The notes: a model not told the origin generated them from the letters alone. A stretch of DNA of 30,999 nucleotides from Rheinheimera sp. (GCA_003482455.1 DMYW01000042.1:1395-32393), one strand, 5' to 3'; positions 8,099-17,597 are shown, counted from the stretch's first letter. Made by a program: numbers and translations.

Positions 8099-8128
8099 CT
8101 TGGAAACTTTATGCCCTTACCCCACATA
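8099..8128 (+). promoter_or_regulatory. Sigma-32 (heat-shock) type promoter of groES-groEL
   Basis: CTTGGAA (8099-8105) followed after 14 bp by CCCCACATA (8120-8128) closely fits the RpoH consensus of CTTGAA with a CCCCAT-type -10. Transcription would start near 8135, giving a leader of about 55 nt. There is no CIRCE element, consistent with RpoH rather than HrcA control. Confidence 0.85.
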
Positions 8129-8160
8129 GGGGTAACAAATCGATTTAACCCTCGGTTAAA
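8117..8160 (+). promoter_or_regulatory. Two consecutive dyads on the groES -10 and leader
   Basis: TTACCCC (8117-8123) and GGGGTAA (8129-8135) form a perfect 7-bp dyad centred on the -10 element. TTTAACC (8144-8150) and GGTTAAA (8154-8160) form a second perfect 7-bp stem with a 3-nt loop, near the 5' end of the predicted mRNA. The first could be an operator; the second could be a 5' stabilising or temperature-sensitive stem ahead of the ribosome site. Confidence 0.5.
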
Positions 8161-8189
8161 ACAACAAAAGTGTTTAGGAGCTAATACAC

Positions 8190-8480
8190 ATGAATATCCG
8201 TCCATTACACGATCGCGTCATCATCAAGCGTCTGGAAGCAGAAAGCAAATCAGCTGGTGGTATTGTGCTGACAGGTGCTTCAGCAGAGAAGTCTACCCGT
8301 GGTGAAGTCGTTGCCGTTGGCAATGGCCGTATTCTGGAAAACGGCACTGTTCGTCCTCTGGAAGTTAAAGTCGGCGACAAAGTGATTTTCGGCGCCTATG
8401 TAGAGCGCACAGAGAAAATCGACGGTCAAGAATACGTCATCACCAAAGAAGACAATATTCTGGGCGTTATCACTGAATAA
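8190..8480 (+). CDS. groES: Co-chaperonin GroES
   Basis: GroES forms the heptameric lid of the GroEL folding chamber. The 96-residue protein is standard length, starts MNIRPLHDRVIIKR, contains the mobile loop ESKSAGGIVLTGASAEKS that binds GroEL, and ends EDNILGVIT. The ATG has a TAGGAG ribosome site. groEL follows after 44 bp with no terminator between, and a heat-shock promoter lies upstream. Confidence 0.98.
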   Translation: MNIRPLHDRVIIKRLEAESKSAGGIVLTGASAEKSTRGEVVAVGNGRILENGTVRPLEVKVGDKVIFGAYVERTEKIDGQEYVITKEDNILGVITE

Positions 8481-8524
8481 TTTCCTATCCCTGCATTAAC
8501 ACGAATTTTTGAGGATTAAAGAAC

Positions 8525-10162
<1,638 letters not shown>

Positions 10163-10183
10163 TCAGGCTGTTTTGCATTGAAG

Positions 10184-10209
10184 AAGGGGCTCATGGAGCC
10201 CCTTTTTTT
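10184..10209 (+). terminator. Intrinsic terminator of groES-groEL
   Basis: GGGGCTC and GAGCCCC form a 7-bp stem with a 3-nt ATG loop, followed by seven T. Confidence 0.93.
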
Positions 10210-10279
10210 ATCTGAAACGCACCAGGCGTGCTGCTCAATGGTATTGCAGACTAGCTAGTGTTTGGGCGATGTAAGCAAC

Positions 10280-10307
10280 AAAAAAGGAGCTCAATGAGCT
10301 CCTTTTT
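10280..10307. terminator. Bidirectional terminator after the M36 protease gene
   Basis: GGAGCTC and GAGCTCC form a 7-bp stem with loop AAT, extended by A-T pairs and flanked by an A-run and a T-run. It serves the protease gene on the minus strand and backs up the groEL terminator. Confidence 0.88.
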
Positions 10308-10346
10308 AAGTACATAGCCTTAAGTCAGGCCAGAGGCGACATCGAA

Positions 10347-13300
10347 TTAACGACGACGTTGACGACGGAACATCGCCAGTGGCAACAGTAACAAGCCTAA
10401 GAAACCTGCGCTACCACCTGATTTTCCGTTGTTTACTACATCAACAGGAACATCTTTTGCTGTAACTTTTACAGTGTTAGATGAACTTGCTTTGCCATCA
10501 GTGATAGTCACTTTGAAGGTTAATTCTTCAGTTGTTGTACTGATAGAAGGCAATGTAACCGCCACAGATGCTGTGTTGGTCGCTGCAAATGTTGCTGCTG
10601 TACCACTGACTTGCTCCCATTTGTAGGTCAGCTTATCACCGGTATCTGCATCACTAGCTGTAGCGGACAGTGTCACGTTTGCACGTTCATCTGCAGTTGT
10701 CGCAGAAGCTGCAACTGCCGATAACACTGGTGCGCGGTTTTCTACTTTCAGTGCCACCGTTGACTTGGTACTAACTTTGCCATCAGACACTTCAACTTGG
10801 AACAACAAGTCATCGGCTGCAGTTTTAGATGTTGGCAGAGTTACAGAAGCAGCAGCTTTGTTTGCATCACTTAATGTTGCCGCAGTACCTGAAAGTTGCG
10901 TCCAGCTGTAAGTTAATACATCAGCAGCATCGCGATCTTTCGCTGTTGCGGTTAAGGTGATCTTGTCTTTTTCAACACCTTTTGACGCACTCGTTACGAC
11001 ACTAGATAACTTAGGTACACGGTTATCACAAGCTACAGCATCACCAGCGACGACATCTGAATATACCGATGAAGTAATATTGTTAAACTTGATGTTGTCG
11101 ATGAACCAACCAGCATCAGCAGTGTTTGAATCAGATACCACACGGAAGCGGAAGCGAACTTCGTTACCGTTTAATGCAGAACCAAAACTAATCGATTCGT
11201 TATGGCCGAAAGTCGCATCGGCATTACCCGTAAATGCTTTACGGCCTGGCAATAATTCAGCCAACGTCGCGTTGTAACCACTAGTTGCGAACGCAGCGTA
11301 GACCGGGGCGCCACCCGAAGTGCCTTTCTGCACCTTAGTTACGTCCATCCAATCGCTACCGTTGATGCTGATTTCGATCACACCACCGTCATAACCTTGC
11401 TCTAATTGGTAGTAATGCCAGAAGCTCAGAGAGAAGTCGCCAGCATAACCAACGTTGAATGGTTTTGTTTCATACACAACATCAGAGCTGAAACCGTTGT
11501 TTTGGATCAGCATATATTGCGAGCCTACATTGTGACCTTTGCTGGCGAAGAAAGCGGCATTGGTATCATCAAGGACACGTGTACCTTTTGCTAAGTCACC
11601 ACCATCTAACACGCGCTCTTTGAAGTTATTCAAGTTGGCGAACGTTTCGGTGTTGTCTGTGGACTGCATGTTCACAGGTGCTTGGTCTTTGAACGCTAAA
11701 TTCACACGTTCAGAAACTGTATAGTCGCTTGTGACGATGGCAGGATCTACATCAGGGAAGCTCAGTTTCAGCTGTAATTCATCACCAGGTTGCGCGCCGC
11801 TTAACTTGAATTTCACAGGAACTGTTGTACCACTGCTCATCAGACCAAGTTCTGGCAATGTGACAACGCCATCATTTTCAAATGTCACGCCGTGAGCGCT
11901 AACGACTTGGACTTTACCTTTCAGGTTTTTCAGTACGCTCGAACCACGGTTAGTTACTTTGAACTGAACAGTACCAGTTTCACCATTGTCTAACATGCCG
12001 TTTGCAGTACAGAAGCCTACATCGAGATCGTCGTAGTCGTTATTGACACTGTGACCAGTAACATCGAAAGTGCTTAATTCGGTTTTGAACGACTCAACGA
12101 CACCTTGATGTTGTGGGTTGTCACGATCAGGAGACACAGCCCCCAAGCCCATACCGCGGTCCGCGAAGGCAGCCAGTAATTGCTTATAATCTTCAGGATC
12201 TTTAGCATATGCTGCCGCTAACACTGCATCACGAGCTTCAGTATAAGTTGGACCAACTGGGGTCATCTTATAGCCATTGACCAAGTACGACATCATGCGG
12301 TCTTTGGCTTTGTTGTAATCGTGGTGGTGGTTCACCAAATTTACAAAACCTTGCCACATCACTTGTGCCCATACTTCACCGGCTGAGTGGACTTCTGCTT
12401 CACCGCTTTGTCCCACAGCAACACCTTTACCTACTTCGATGTTTTGGAAAGTTTTTGGGTTGAAATCTTTGCTAACGGCATACGGATATGCACGAATACC
12501 CCAGTAGAACGAGGCAACGTAGCTGATTGCCGCATAAGGTCGTTGCAGCATGTCATTGCCTTCCAGATTCAGATCTGAAGCGTCAGATACTGTCAGCAAT
12601 GCATGGAAATCACCCCAGCCTTCGCCCATCGAGCGGCCTTGGTTGTTGTACAAGCCGTTACCGTTACCAACTAAACGGTTGCTGATGTAGTGGCCCCATT
12701 CATGCGAAACGATTGCGTTGTCCCATGAACTGTCTTTGTATGGTTTGTTGTTAAACATGTCGATTGCGACGGTTTTACCAGCGCCAATCGCATTGTAAAT
12801 CGTCAGACCTTCGGCCCGTGCAATGCCCACAGCTGGAATGGTGATCGTAGCGTCTGAGCCACCCATGCCTGGTAAACCTGTTGCAGCGTTATTGACGATC
12901 ACTACACCGATTGCACCAGCGTCTTGGGCATTTTTAACTTTGATCGCAAATGTACAAGCACCGCGATCGATGATGGCAATTTTGCCAGCGATATTGGCGG
13001 GAGTTGCTGCGGCTGTACAGCCATCACGAGTAGGCGCGGCGGTGTCTTCAAATACAACTGCATTGCCAGTAAGTTTAAATTGGCCAGGACCAAAACTGGC
13101 GCCTTGCATCGCGGTGATAGGTAAGTTCGTACCGTCAGTTGTATTTGCTGTAATACCTAAGTCTTTGCCGAATTGCGCGTCTTTACTTGCCCACAGATAC
13201 ATTTGCATCCGCGGTGAGCCACCGTCAGCAGGCGTCGACATATTCGCATTGTCAAAACCAGAGTTATCTTGAACTTCTGCTCTTAAGATGTCGCCTTCGA

Positions 13301-14585
13301 CGCCACCGCGGCCAAAGTTTTTCGCCTGTGCGTTACCCGCTTTTTCATCGAAACCATAGTCATAGAACCAATCGTGCAAATAGTTGTTCATGTAGAACAA
13401 GTTCACAATTGATGCTTTACGGTTGTTCACCGACATTTCTGGTTCTGAAGTGCGATATTTGTAATCGAAAGTCTGGGGAGATGTAGTTTCTGCCGCATAA
13501 TCACCGTTGGTAAAACCATCTGGAGCGATAGCGTCTACGTACGCGAATACGTTGTTACCTTTGGTCTGGGTCGCATCATCGGCAAGCCACGGGTCCTGAG
13601 TGCTGATTGGACCGTTTTTCAATGCAACTAATGGAGCATCTAAATAGGCAGTTGCATCGACTTGGTCTTCGCTGGTCGCTGGCACCACGTTGCCATGTGG
13701 ACCATCCCAAGGCACGCCGTGTTCATTTGCATAAATACGATAGTTAAATGCTGAGGCATGTGCTTTCAAATTGTTTTTGAACAGGATTTCGCCAGTTTCA
13801 GCTGAAACAACATAACTGAAGTAATCAGAATCTGTAGCATCTTCATTGCTAGTTTCTAACTCGACGTAATGAGCAGGAACCAGTTTACCTTTTTTCTCGA
13901 AGTACACTTGTTTGGCTCGTGGCTCACCGAGAACCTTAACTTCACCATTGACCTGGGCATCAAACCGCTGATACTTGCCATCATCTGAATTGACGGTCAA
14001 TGTAAGTTGATCAGCATTCCCACCGGCTGCAGCAAAGGCTTTAGAAATAGCGGTATTTGCTTCACCAAATGCAGCTGCCTGAAGCTTTTTCGGTTGATTG
14101 CTTGCGTTTGCGAGTACACCTGACCCAGCAACTAGGTTGAATTCAGCATCCATCAAGATGTTGTATTCTTTATTGAAAACTTCAATACCTTGCAATTCTT
14201 GACGGAATTTAGCGATTTTTACGCCATCTTTGTCCGTGTATGAACTTACCATCACAGGTTTTAATCCAGTGGCGTAGCTTTTACTGACACTGCCTGTTAG
14301 CGCATCCAAGTAGAAGTTTGCTGCATATTCCAGCTGTGCTTCGGCTGCAACCGCATTTAAGTTTGGTTGTGCTAAGCCTTGCGGTGCCCACGCAAATGTA
14401 GTTTGACCGGTTTTCACATCAATCTGTTGTTTCATTCCGGAGACGGTTGGCAACTGGCCGCTCTTGGCTGAGGTTACCTTTTGCAGTGAATCGATGGAAT
14501 TAGTTGCAGCTGAGACTGAAGCTGCAGGAAGAGCTAGTGAAGCACCGATTAGCAGGGCTAATGGTGAAAGTTTGATATTTCGCAT
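10347..14585 (-). CDS. Secreted M36 (fungalysin-type) metalloprotease with GlyGly-CTERM tail
   Basis: This is a 1412-residue secreted zinc endopeptidase. In order: signal peptide (1-26, ending ASVSA); an FTP-like inhibitory prodomain; an M36 catalytic region with HEWGH at residues 628-632 and GEGWGDF from 654, where E655 is the likely third zinc ligand; a PA domain (about 500-605) inserted just before the active site; beta-rich regions (about 880-1180) that include a jelly-roll-like segment with SLSFWHYYQ; two homologous Ig/PKD-like repeats (about 1190-1284 and 1285-1378); and a tail of SGGSAG, a hydrophobic helix and RRQRRR (1389-1412). That tail fits GlyGly-CTERM sorting, normally linked to type II secretion and rhombosortase cleavage; neither is encoded here. 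The likely role is extracellular protein degradation. The ATG at 14585 has a GGGGAA ribosome site, and a good promoter lies upstream. Confidence 0.93.
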   Translation of the reverse strand: MRNIKLSPLALLIGASLALPAASVSAATNSIDSLQKVTSAKSGQLPTVSGMKQQIDVKTGQTTFAWAPQGLAQPNLNAVAAEAQLEYAANFYLDALTGSVSKSYATGLKPVMVSSYTDKDGVKIAKFRQELQGIEVFNKEYNILMDAEFNLVAGSGVLANASNQPKKLQAAAFGEANTAISKAFAAAGGNADQLTLTVNSDDGKYQRFDAQVNGEVKVLGEPRAKQVYFEKKGKLVPAHYVELETSNEDATDSDYFSYVVSAETGEILFKNNLKAHASAFNYRIYANEHGVPWDGPHGNVVPATSEDQVDATAYLDAPLVALKNGPISTQDPWLADDATQTKGNNVFAYVDAIAPDGFTNGDYAAETTSPQTFDYKYRTSEPEMSVNNRKASIVNLFYMNNYLHDWFYDYGFDEKAGNAQAKNFGRGGVEGDILRAEVQDNSGFDNANMSTPADGGSPRMQMYLWASKDAQFGKDLGITANTTDGTNLPITAMQGASFGPGQFKLTGNAVVFEDTAAPTRDGCTAAATPANIAGKIAIIDRGACTFAIKVKNAQDAGAIGVVIVNNAATGLPGMGGSDATITIPAVGIARAEGLTIYNAIGAGKTVAIDMFNNKPYKDSSWDNAIVSHEWGHYISNRLVGNGNGLYNNQGRSMGEGWGDFHALLTVSDASDLNLEGNDMLQRPYAAISYVASFYWGIRAYPYAVSKDFNPKTFQNIEVGKGVAVGQSGEAEVHSAGEVWAQVMWQGFVNLVNHHHDYNKAKDRMMSYLVNGYKMTPVGPTYTEARDAVLAAAYAKDPEDYKQLLAAFADRGMGLGAVSPDRDNPQHQGVVESFKTELSTFDVTGHSVNNDYDDLDVGFCTANGMLDNGETGTVQFKVTNRGSSVLKNLKGKVQVVSAHGVTFENDGVVTLPELGLMSSGTTVPVKFKLSGAQPGDELQLKLSFPDVDPAIVTSDYTVSERVNLAFKDQAPVNMQSTDNTETFANLNNFKERVLDGGDLAKGTRVLDDTNAAFFASKGHNVGSQYMLIQNNGFSSDVVYETKPFNVGYAGDFSLSFWHYYQLEQGYDGGVIEISINGSDWMDVTKVQKGTSGGAPVYAAFATSGYNATLAELLPGRKAFTGNADATFGHNESISFGSALNGNEVRFRFRVVSDSNTADAGWFIDNIKFNNITSSVYSDVVAGDAVACDNRVPKLSSVVTSASKGVEKDKITLTATAKDRDAADVLTYSWTQLSGTAATLSDANKAAASVTLPTSKTAADDLLFQVEVSDGKVSTKSTVALKVENRAPVLSAVAASATTADERANVTLSATASDADTGDKLTYKWEQVSGTAATFAATNTASVAVTLPSISTTTEELTFKVTITDGKASSSNTVKVTAKDVPVDVVNNGKSGGSAGFLGLLLLPLAMFRRQRRR

Positions 14586-14632
14586 TCATGTTCCCCATGT
14601 TTTTTATATTCAGCTGACTTGCTGATACAGAA

Positions 14633-14661
14633 TGTATACCTAGAGTTTTGCCAAGAGACAA
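14633..14661 (-). promoter_or_regulatory. Candidate sigma-70 promoter of the M36 protease
   Basis: On the minus strand TTGTCT (14661 to 14656) and TATACA (14638 to 14633) are separated by exactly 17 bp. Transcription would begin near 14626, about 40 nt before the start codon. Confidence 0.6.
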
Positions 14662-14777
14662 CTGATATGTTTAAAAAAAGTTAATTAAATTACATCACTA
14701 ATTTAGAGAAATGTATAATTACTAGGCTGTTTTGAGCTTTCATAAAATCGAATGTGACTGTGGAGTTGGGGATATGC

Positions 14778-14807
14778 TTGGCAACCCTTCGTAAGTTTTC
14801 CTTAATA
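14778..14807 (+). promoter_or_regulatory. Weak candidate promoter of the DUF3016 gene
   Basis: TTGGCA (14778) and TTAATA (14802) are 18 bp apart on the plus strand, about 100 nt upstream of the gene. The 323-bp divergent interval 14586-14908 is A/T-rich, also has an isolated TATAAT at 14714, and holds no gene that I can see. Confidence 0.3.
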
Positions 14808-14908
14808 CTTGGTAACAGGCCGAGACATTTTAAGACATTTGTCCACTGCAACACGTGGTGATTCTGAGTAAGATTAGGTAGGCTTGTGTAAAAAATGAGG
14901 AAGTAATC

Positions 14909-15427
14909 ATGAAGCGTTTTGCAATCGTATGTTTGGCATTGTCATCTTTTACTGTGACTGCTCAAACGTCTGAATCTGCTGTTAAGTTGGAATGGTTTCA
15001 GCCTGAGAAATATACAGACATTCGGCCTTCAAACGAATCCAAAGCAATGTACCGTAAGCATGTAATTGAGACTTTTGAGAAATTTTGGGCCAAGCTTAGT
15101 GAGAAGTTGCCATCAGGTTATCAATTGACGCTCACTATTAAAGATATAGATTTAGCTGGTGACGTGAATCCGCTTTATCGGGTTGATAATCGTGATATTC
15201 GCGTAATTAAAGATATGTATTTCCCTAAAATTACCTTGGATTATCAGTTGAAGGACGCTAGTGGAACTGTCATAGACTCTGCGCAAGATGTGAAAATCAA
15301 GGATATGAATTTTATGAGTTCTGTGGGCCTGCGCTATAGCTCCCAAGAGTTTGGGCATGAAAAAAACATGCTGGACAAATGGTTTACTAAAACTATCCTG
15401 CCAAAAACCACTGCTGTTGCTAAGTAA
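14909..15427 (+). CDS. DUF3016 family periplasmic protein of unknown function
   Basis: The 172-residue product has a clear signal peptide (about 1-18, ending TVTA). It is followed by features I recognise from DUF3016: LEWFQPEKYTDIRPS, a helical stretch ending LPSGYQL, the DIDLAGDVNP motif, a central DIRVIKD...PKITLDYQL segment, and IKDMNFM. The family is found mainly in Alteromonadales and related bacteria, and no activity is known to me. No lipobox or membrane anchor is visible, so it is probably periplasmic. GAGGAAG precedes the ATG at good spacing. It is transcribed away from the M36 protease and toward the next gene, whose end is 18 bp away. Confidence 0.85.
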   Translation: MKRFAIVCLALSSFTVTAQTSESAVKLEWFQPEKYTDIRPSNESKAMYRKHVIETFEKFWAKLSEKLPSGYQLTLTIKDIDLAGDVNPLYRVDNRDIRVIKDMYFPKITLDYQLKDASGTVIDSAQDVKIKDMNFMSSVGLRYSSQEFGHEKNMLDKWFTKTILPKTTAVAK

Positions 15428-15445
15428 TTTCCGCGCGCGAGGGAA

Positions 15446-15748
15446 CTATAAGAAGCTGGCTATTTTTTCATAAATAGCCATTGCTTCCGCGCGAGTTAGC
15501 TGGCCTTTTGCTGCAGCTTTGCCAATGGATGAACTCACTTTGACTGACTCTTCTGCAGCAGGTGCAGGCTGTTTTTCTGAATTCGATAAGTTATCGATGC
15601 TACTAGATTGTTGATTGATATTTTGAGAGGTGCTGGACTGTAGCAGAGACTGAATTTGCCCCTGCTTATTTGCAATTGAGCTATTGCTATATGCTTGCTG
15701 CAGCTGCCGATTGTATCGGTCTATCGCTGCAGAGTTCACACCTGCCAT
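15446..15748 (-). CDS. Hypothetical 100-residue Gln/Ser/Asn-rich protein
   Basis: I do not recognise this protein. It has a short N-terminal helix (MAGVNSAAIDRYNRQLQQAY), a low-complexity Q/S/N-rich middle (about 20-75), and a C-terminal helical segment containing GQLTRAEAMAIYEKI. There is no signal peptide or membrane segment. An upstream TTG is also possible, but the ATG at 15748 has GGAG at usable spacing. A hairpin at 15771-15790 separates it from the PriC-like gene upstream. Coding is supported by the ribosome site and amino-acid pattern, not by family matching. Confidence 0.55.
   Translation of the reverse strand: MAGVNSAAIDRYNRQLQQAYSNSSIANKQGQIQSLLQSSTSQNINQQSSSIDNLSNSEKQPAPAAEESVKVSSSIGKAAAKGQLTRAEAMAIYEKIASFL
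15457..15480. terminator. Hairpin at the convergent gene ends
   Basis: TGGCTATTT and AAATAGCCA form a perfect 9-bp stem with a 6-nt loop, inside the last codons of the 100-residue gene. The following sequence on the minus strand is only moderately T-rich. It may terminate or stabilise either convergent transcript. Confidence 0.4.
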
Positions 15749-15770
15749 AACTAGAAGCTCCAAACACGAA

Positions 15771-15790
15771 GTCTACAATGCAGTGTAGAC
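15771..15790. other. 7-bp inverted repeat between the PriC-like and hypothetical genes
   Basis: GTCTACA and TGTAGAC flank a 6-nt spacer. It could be a weak terminator (ATTTTACT follows on the plus side) or an operator for the hypothetical gene. Confidence 0.4.
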
Positions 15791-15797
15791 AATTTTA

Positions 15798-16100
15798 CTA
15801 CTTAAGAACAGTTTTAAACTCCTGTAGAGTGGTATGTAGCTGTTGCAATTGGCGGACAATCCGCTCTAAAACTGCGGTATCAAAATGCTGGGTTTGTCTG
15901 ATTAACGCGATTTGTTCAGCGGTTTCTGACAAGTAAGGCATAAATCGATTACTGTTTACCGTAAAAATACCATCTCTGAAAATACTTTGATATTTGCCAT
16001 GACCGCTCGTTTGCAATTCATCGAGTACTGTGTCGGCATCAACTGCTTTTCGGTATAACTCACGCAGATTCTGGTCAAGTTTATTGAGTAATTCTTCCAA
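15798..16100 (-). CDS. Short PriC-like protein (primosomal replication protein N'' family?)
   Basis: The 100-residue product is helical and cytoplasmic. The order LEELLNKLDQNL, then SIFRDGIFTVNSNRFMPYLSE, then a long helix LERIVRQLQQLHTTLQEF, resembles the N-terminal half of PriC, whose pattern is F-x2-xLF-x-T-x5-L-x2-YL-x-E. PriC helps reload DnaB at stalled forks through SSB. E. coli PriC has 175 residues, so the C-terminal half is missing here, or the family member is naturally short. The start is a TTG at 16100 with an excellent AGAAGGAG 6 nt upstream; a longer reading frame to 16265 would run through the divergent merC-like start and lacks a site. A TTGACT lies upstream as a possible -35. 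The assignment is tentative. Confidence 0.5.
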   Translation of the reverse strand: MEELLNKLDQNLRELYRKAVDADTVLDELQTSGHGKYQSIFRDGIFTVNSNRFMPYLSETAEQIALIRQTQHFDTAVLERIVRQLQQLHTTLQEFKTVLK

Positions 16101-16163
16101 GTTTTTCTCCTTCTGAACAGCAGCATTATGCCATACATTTATCGGTATTTCGTCGCAGTCAAG

Positions 16164-16192
16164 TTTCCAATTTTCGAGAATTGTTATATCAT
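16164..16192 (+). promoter_or_regulatory. Candidate promoter of the merC-like gene
   Basis: TTTCCA (16164-16169) and TATCAT (16187-16192) are 17 bp apart. Transcription would start near 16199, giving a leader of about 20 nt. The Zur-like operator covers the spacer end, the -10 and the start point. Confidence 0.5.
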
Positions 16193-16200
16193 AGCAATTC
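16178..16200. promoter_or_regulatory. Predicted Zur (zinc uptake regulator) operator
   Basis: This 23-bp imperfect palindrome, GAATTGTTATA-T-CATAGCAATTC, matches 19 of 23 positions of the gammaproteobacterial Zur consensus as I recall it (GAAATGTTATA-W-TATAACATTTC). The arms are 11 bp with two mismatches. Its position over the -10 of the merC-like gene fits repression when zinc is plentiful. Confidence 0.7.
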
Positions 16201-16219
16201 AACGTGTGCAGAGGCTTGT

Positions 16220-16609
16220 ATGATCGATCGGATCCGAAACACCCTAGACAAAGTAGGTATTGCAATCACATCCTTGTGTGCAATTCATTGCATTATGCTG
16301 CCTGTTTTGTTGCCTTTGCTGCCGTTGATGGGCTTAAGTGCTGTACACAACCATGCCTTTGAACGGATTATCTTATTGATTACTATGGTGTTAGGTTTTG
16401 TAACGCTTTTTGCTGGTTTTCATCGTTACCATCGAAAACTTTACCCGTTCTATTCACTATTTTTAGGTGGCTTTATCTACTGGCAGAAAGACGCTGTAGG
16501 GCCACAATATGAGCATTTTGTTCTCATCATTGGGGCATCGCTGGTGGTGCTTGCGCATGTGTTGAACCTAAGGCTCTGTAACCAATGCCACAGTTGTGAA
16601 TCTCATTAA
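16220..16609 (+). CDS. MerC-family integral membrane protein, predicted zinc-regulated
   Basis: The 129-residue protein has four predicted membrane helices (about 13-40, 48-66, 74-90, 98-115). The cysteine pair CAIHC (C20, C24) sits inside the first helix, as in MerC, and a C-terminal CNQCHSC tail adds C120, C123 and C126. MerC imports Hg(II) in mer operons, but there are no other mer genes here. The upstream Zur-like site suggests a role in zinc homeostasis or zinc uptake instead; that is an inference. The start is the ATG at 16220, preceded by AGAGG. An upstream TTG in frame lies inside the operator and is unlikely. A terminator follows the stop at once. Confidence 0.85.
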   Translation: MIDRIRNTLDKVGIAITSLCAIHCIMLPVLLPLLPLMGLSAVHNHAFERIILLITMVLGFVTLFAGFHRYHRKLYPFYSLFLGGFIYWQKDAVGPQYEHFVLIIGASLVVLAHVLNLRLCNQCHSCESH

Positions 16610-16611
16610 AG

Positions 16612-16637
16612 AAAAGCCGCTAATGCGGCTTTTTTTA
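16612..16637. terminator. Intrinsic terminator after the merC-like gene
   Basis: AGCCGC and GCGGCT form the stem with loop TAAT, flanked by four A and seven T. It can also work on the minus strand as the end of the rsgA-psd-GDPD transcript. I see no gene in 16638-16875. Confidence 0.85.
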
Positions 16638-16875
16638 CGCTTGAGATTTGCTTTGTTTACGAGCTTCTATTGCTACATTTGAAGTTGTGTCAGAAGAGAT
16701 TCGACAAGCAAAACTTGAGTACAGCTGAAGAATCGAAGACAAGCCTTCTTTAAATCAATTGACGGTGGAATCTGCGTTTTGCCGCCGAGGATGAGTGTTT
16801 GATGAATAGCCTTAATAAGTTCATGCAAAGGTTTTTTGTGTTAATCATCCTGTCATTTCATCGGAAGCAGCTGTT

Positions 16876-17580
16876 TCAGGCAAGCGAAGCATCTGTTAAC
16901 CACTGTTGCACTTGCGCCGGGTGGTTACAGAACAATCCATCGACGCCCATCTGTGCAAGTTCAATAGCATCTTTTTGATAATTCACTGTGTACACATGCA
17001 CTTTCAAGCCGCGTTGATGCGCATCATCGACTAAGACTTGGTCGACAAAACTGCGATCGCAGTGCAAGGAGTCAACCCCCAGCGCTGCTGCGCATGCAGC
17101 TAGCTCGAGCGGGTAGTGCGCTATCAGCATGCCAAGTTGTAAGGATGGTTGATTTAGACCTAACCAGCGAAGCAGCGGGTGATGAAAAGAAGAGACTAAA
17201 ATATGCCGAAGGTCTAACTGTAACTCATGTTGTGCGCGAGCTAGCAATCGCAGCAGAGCTGGGCCGGTATCGTGGCCTTTCAGCTCTATGTTGAGCAAAC
17301 ATCGATTGGCGCATAACTCCAACACTTGCCAAAGCGTTGGAATTTTTTGACCATTACCAGCGTCCAGCGCAGCTAGCTGGCTGACTGAGAAATCTTCCAG
17401 TGCGCCGCGACCATTGGTGGTGCGATCGACGAAACGATCGTGGATCACCACCAACTGATCTTGGTGGAGATAAACATCAAGTTCGATGCCGACGTTTGGG
17501 AGTTCCAACGCTGCGGCAAACGCGCGCAGCGTGTTTTCAGGATATAAAGTACTAACGCCTCGATGAGCAAACAGCTGCAT
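16876..17580 (-). CDS. Glycerophosphodiester phosphodiesterase family protein
   Basis: The 234-residue protein resembles cytoplasmic UgpQ-type enzymes that hydrolyse glycerophosphodiesters to glycerol-3-phosphate and an alcohol. Visible catalytic and metal motifs are FAHRG near the start, PENT, GIELDVYL, VVIHD, and LNIELKG, all typical of the GDPD TIM barrel. There is no signal peptide. An upstream TTG at 17601 overlaps the psd stop, but the ATG at 17580 has GAGG six bases before it and gives the family N-terminus, so it is preferred. It follows psd by 17 bp, which suggests a phospholipid turnover role next to phospholipid synthesis. Confidence 0.92.
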   Translation of the reverse strand: MQLFAHRGVSTLYPENTLRAFAAALELPNVGIELDVYLHQDQLVVIHDRFVDRTTNGRGALEDFSVSQLAALDAGNGQKIPTLWQVLELCANRCLLNIELKGHDTGPALLRLLARAQHELQLDLRHILVSSFHHPLLRWLGLNQPSLQLGMLIAHYPLELAACAAALGVDSLHCDRSFVDQVLVDDAHQRGLKVHVYTVNYQKDAIELAQMGVDGLFCNHPAQVQQWLTDASLA

Positions 17581-17597
17581 ACTTGGCCTCACTGAAA

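Noticed and set aside
11406..13486. Several open frames antisense to the M36 protease gene
   Set aside because: They are shadows of a long biased coding sequence, with no ribosome sites or domains.
16801..16940. Plus-strand small ORF starting MNSLNKFMQRFFVLIILSF
   Set aside because: No convincing ribosome site, and the frame runs into the GDPD gene on the other strand with no recognisable domain.
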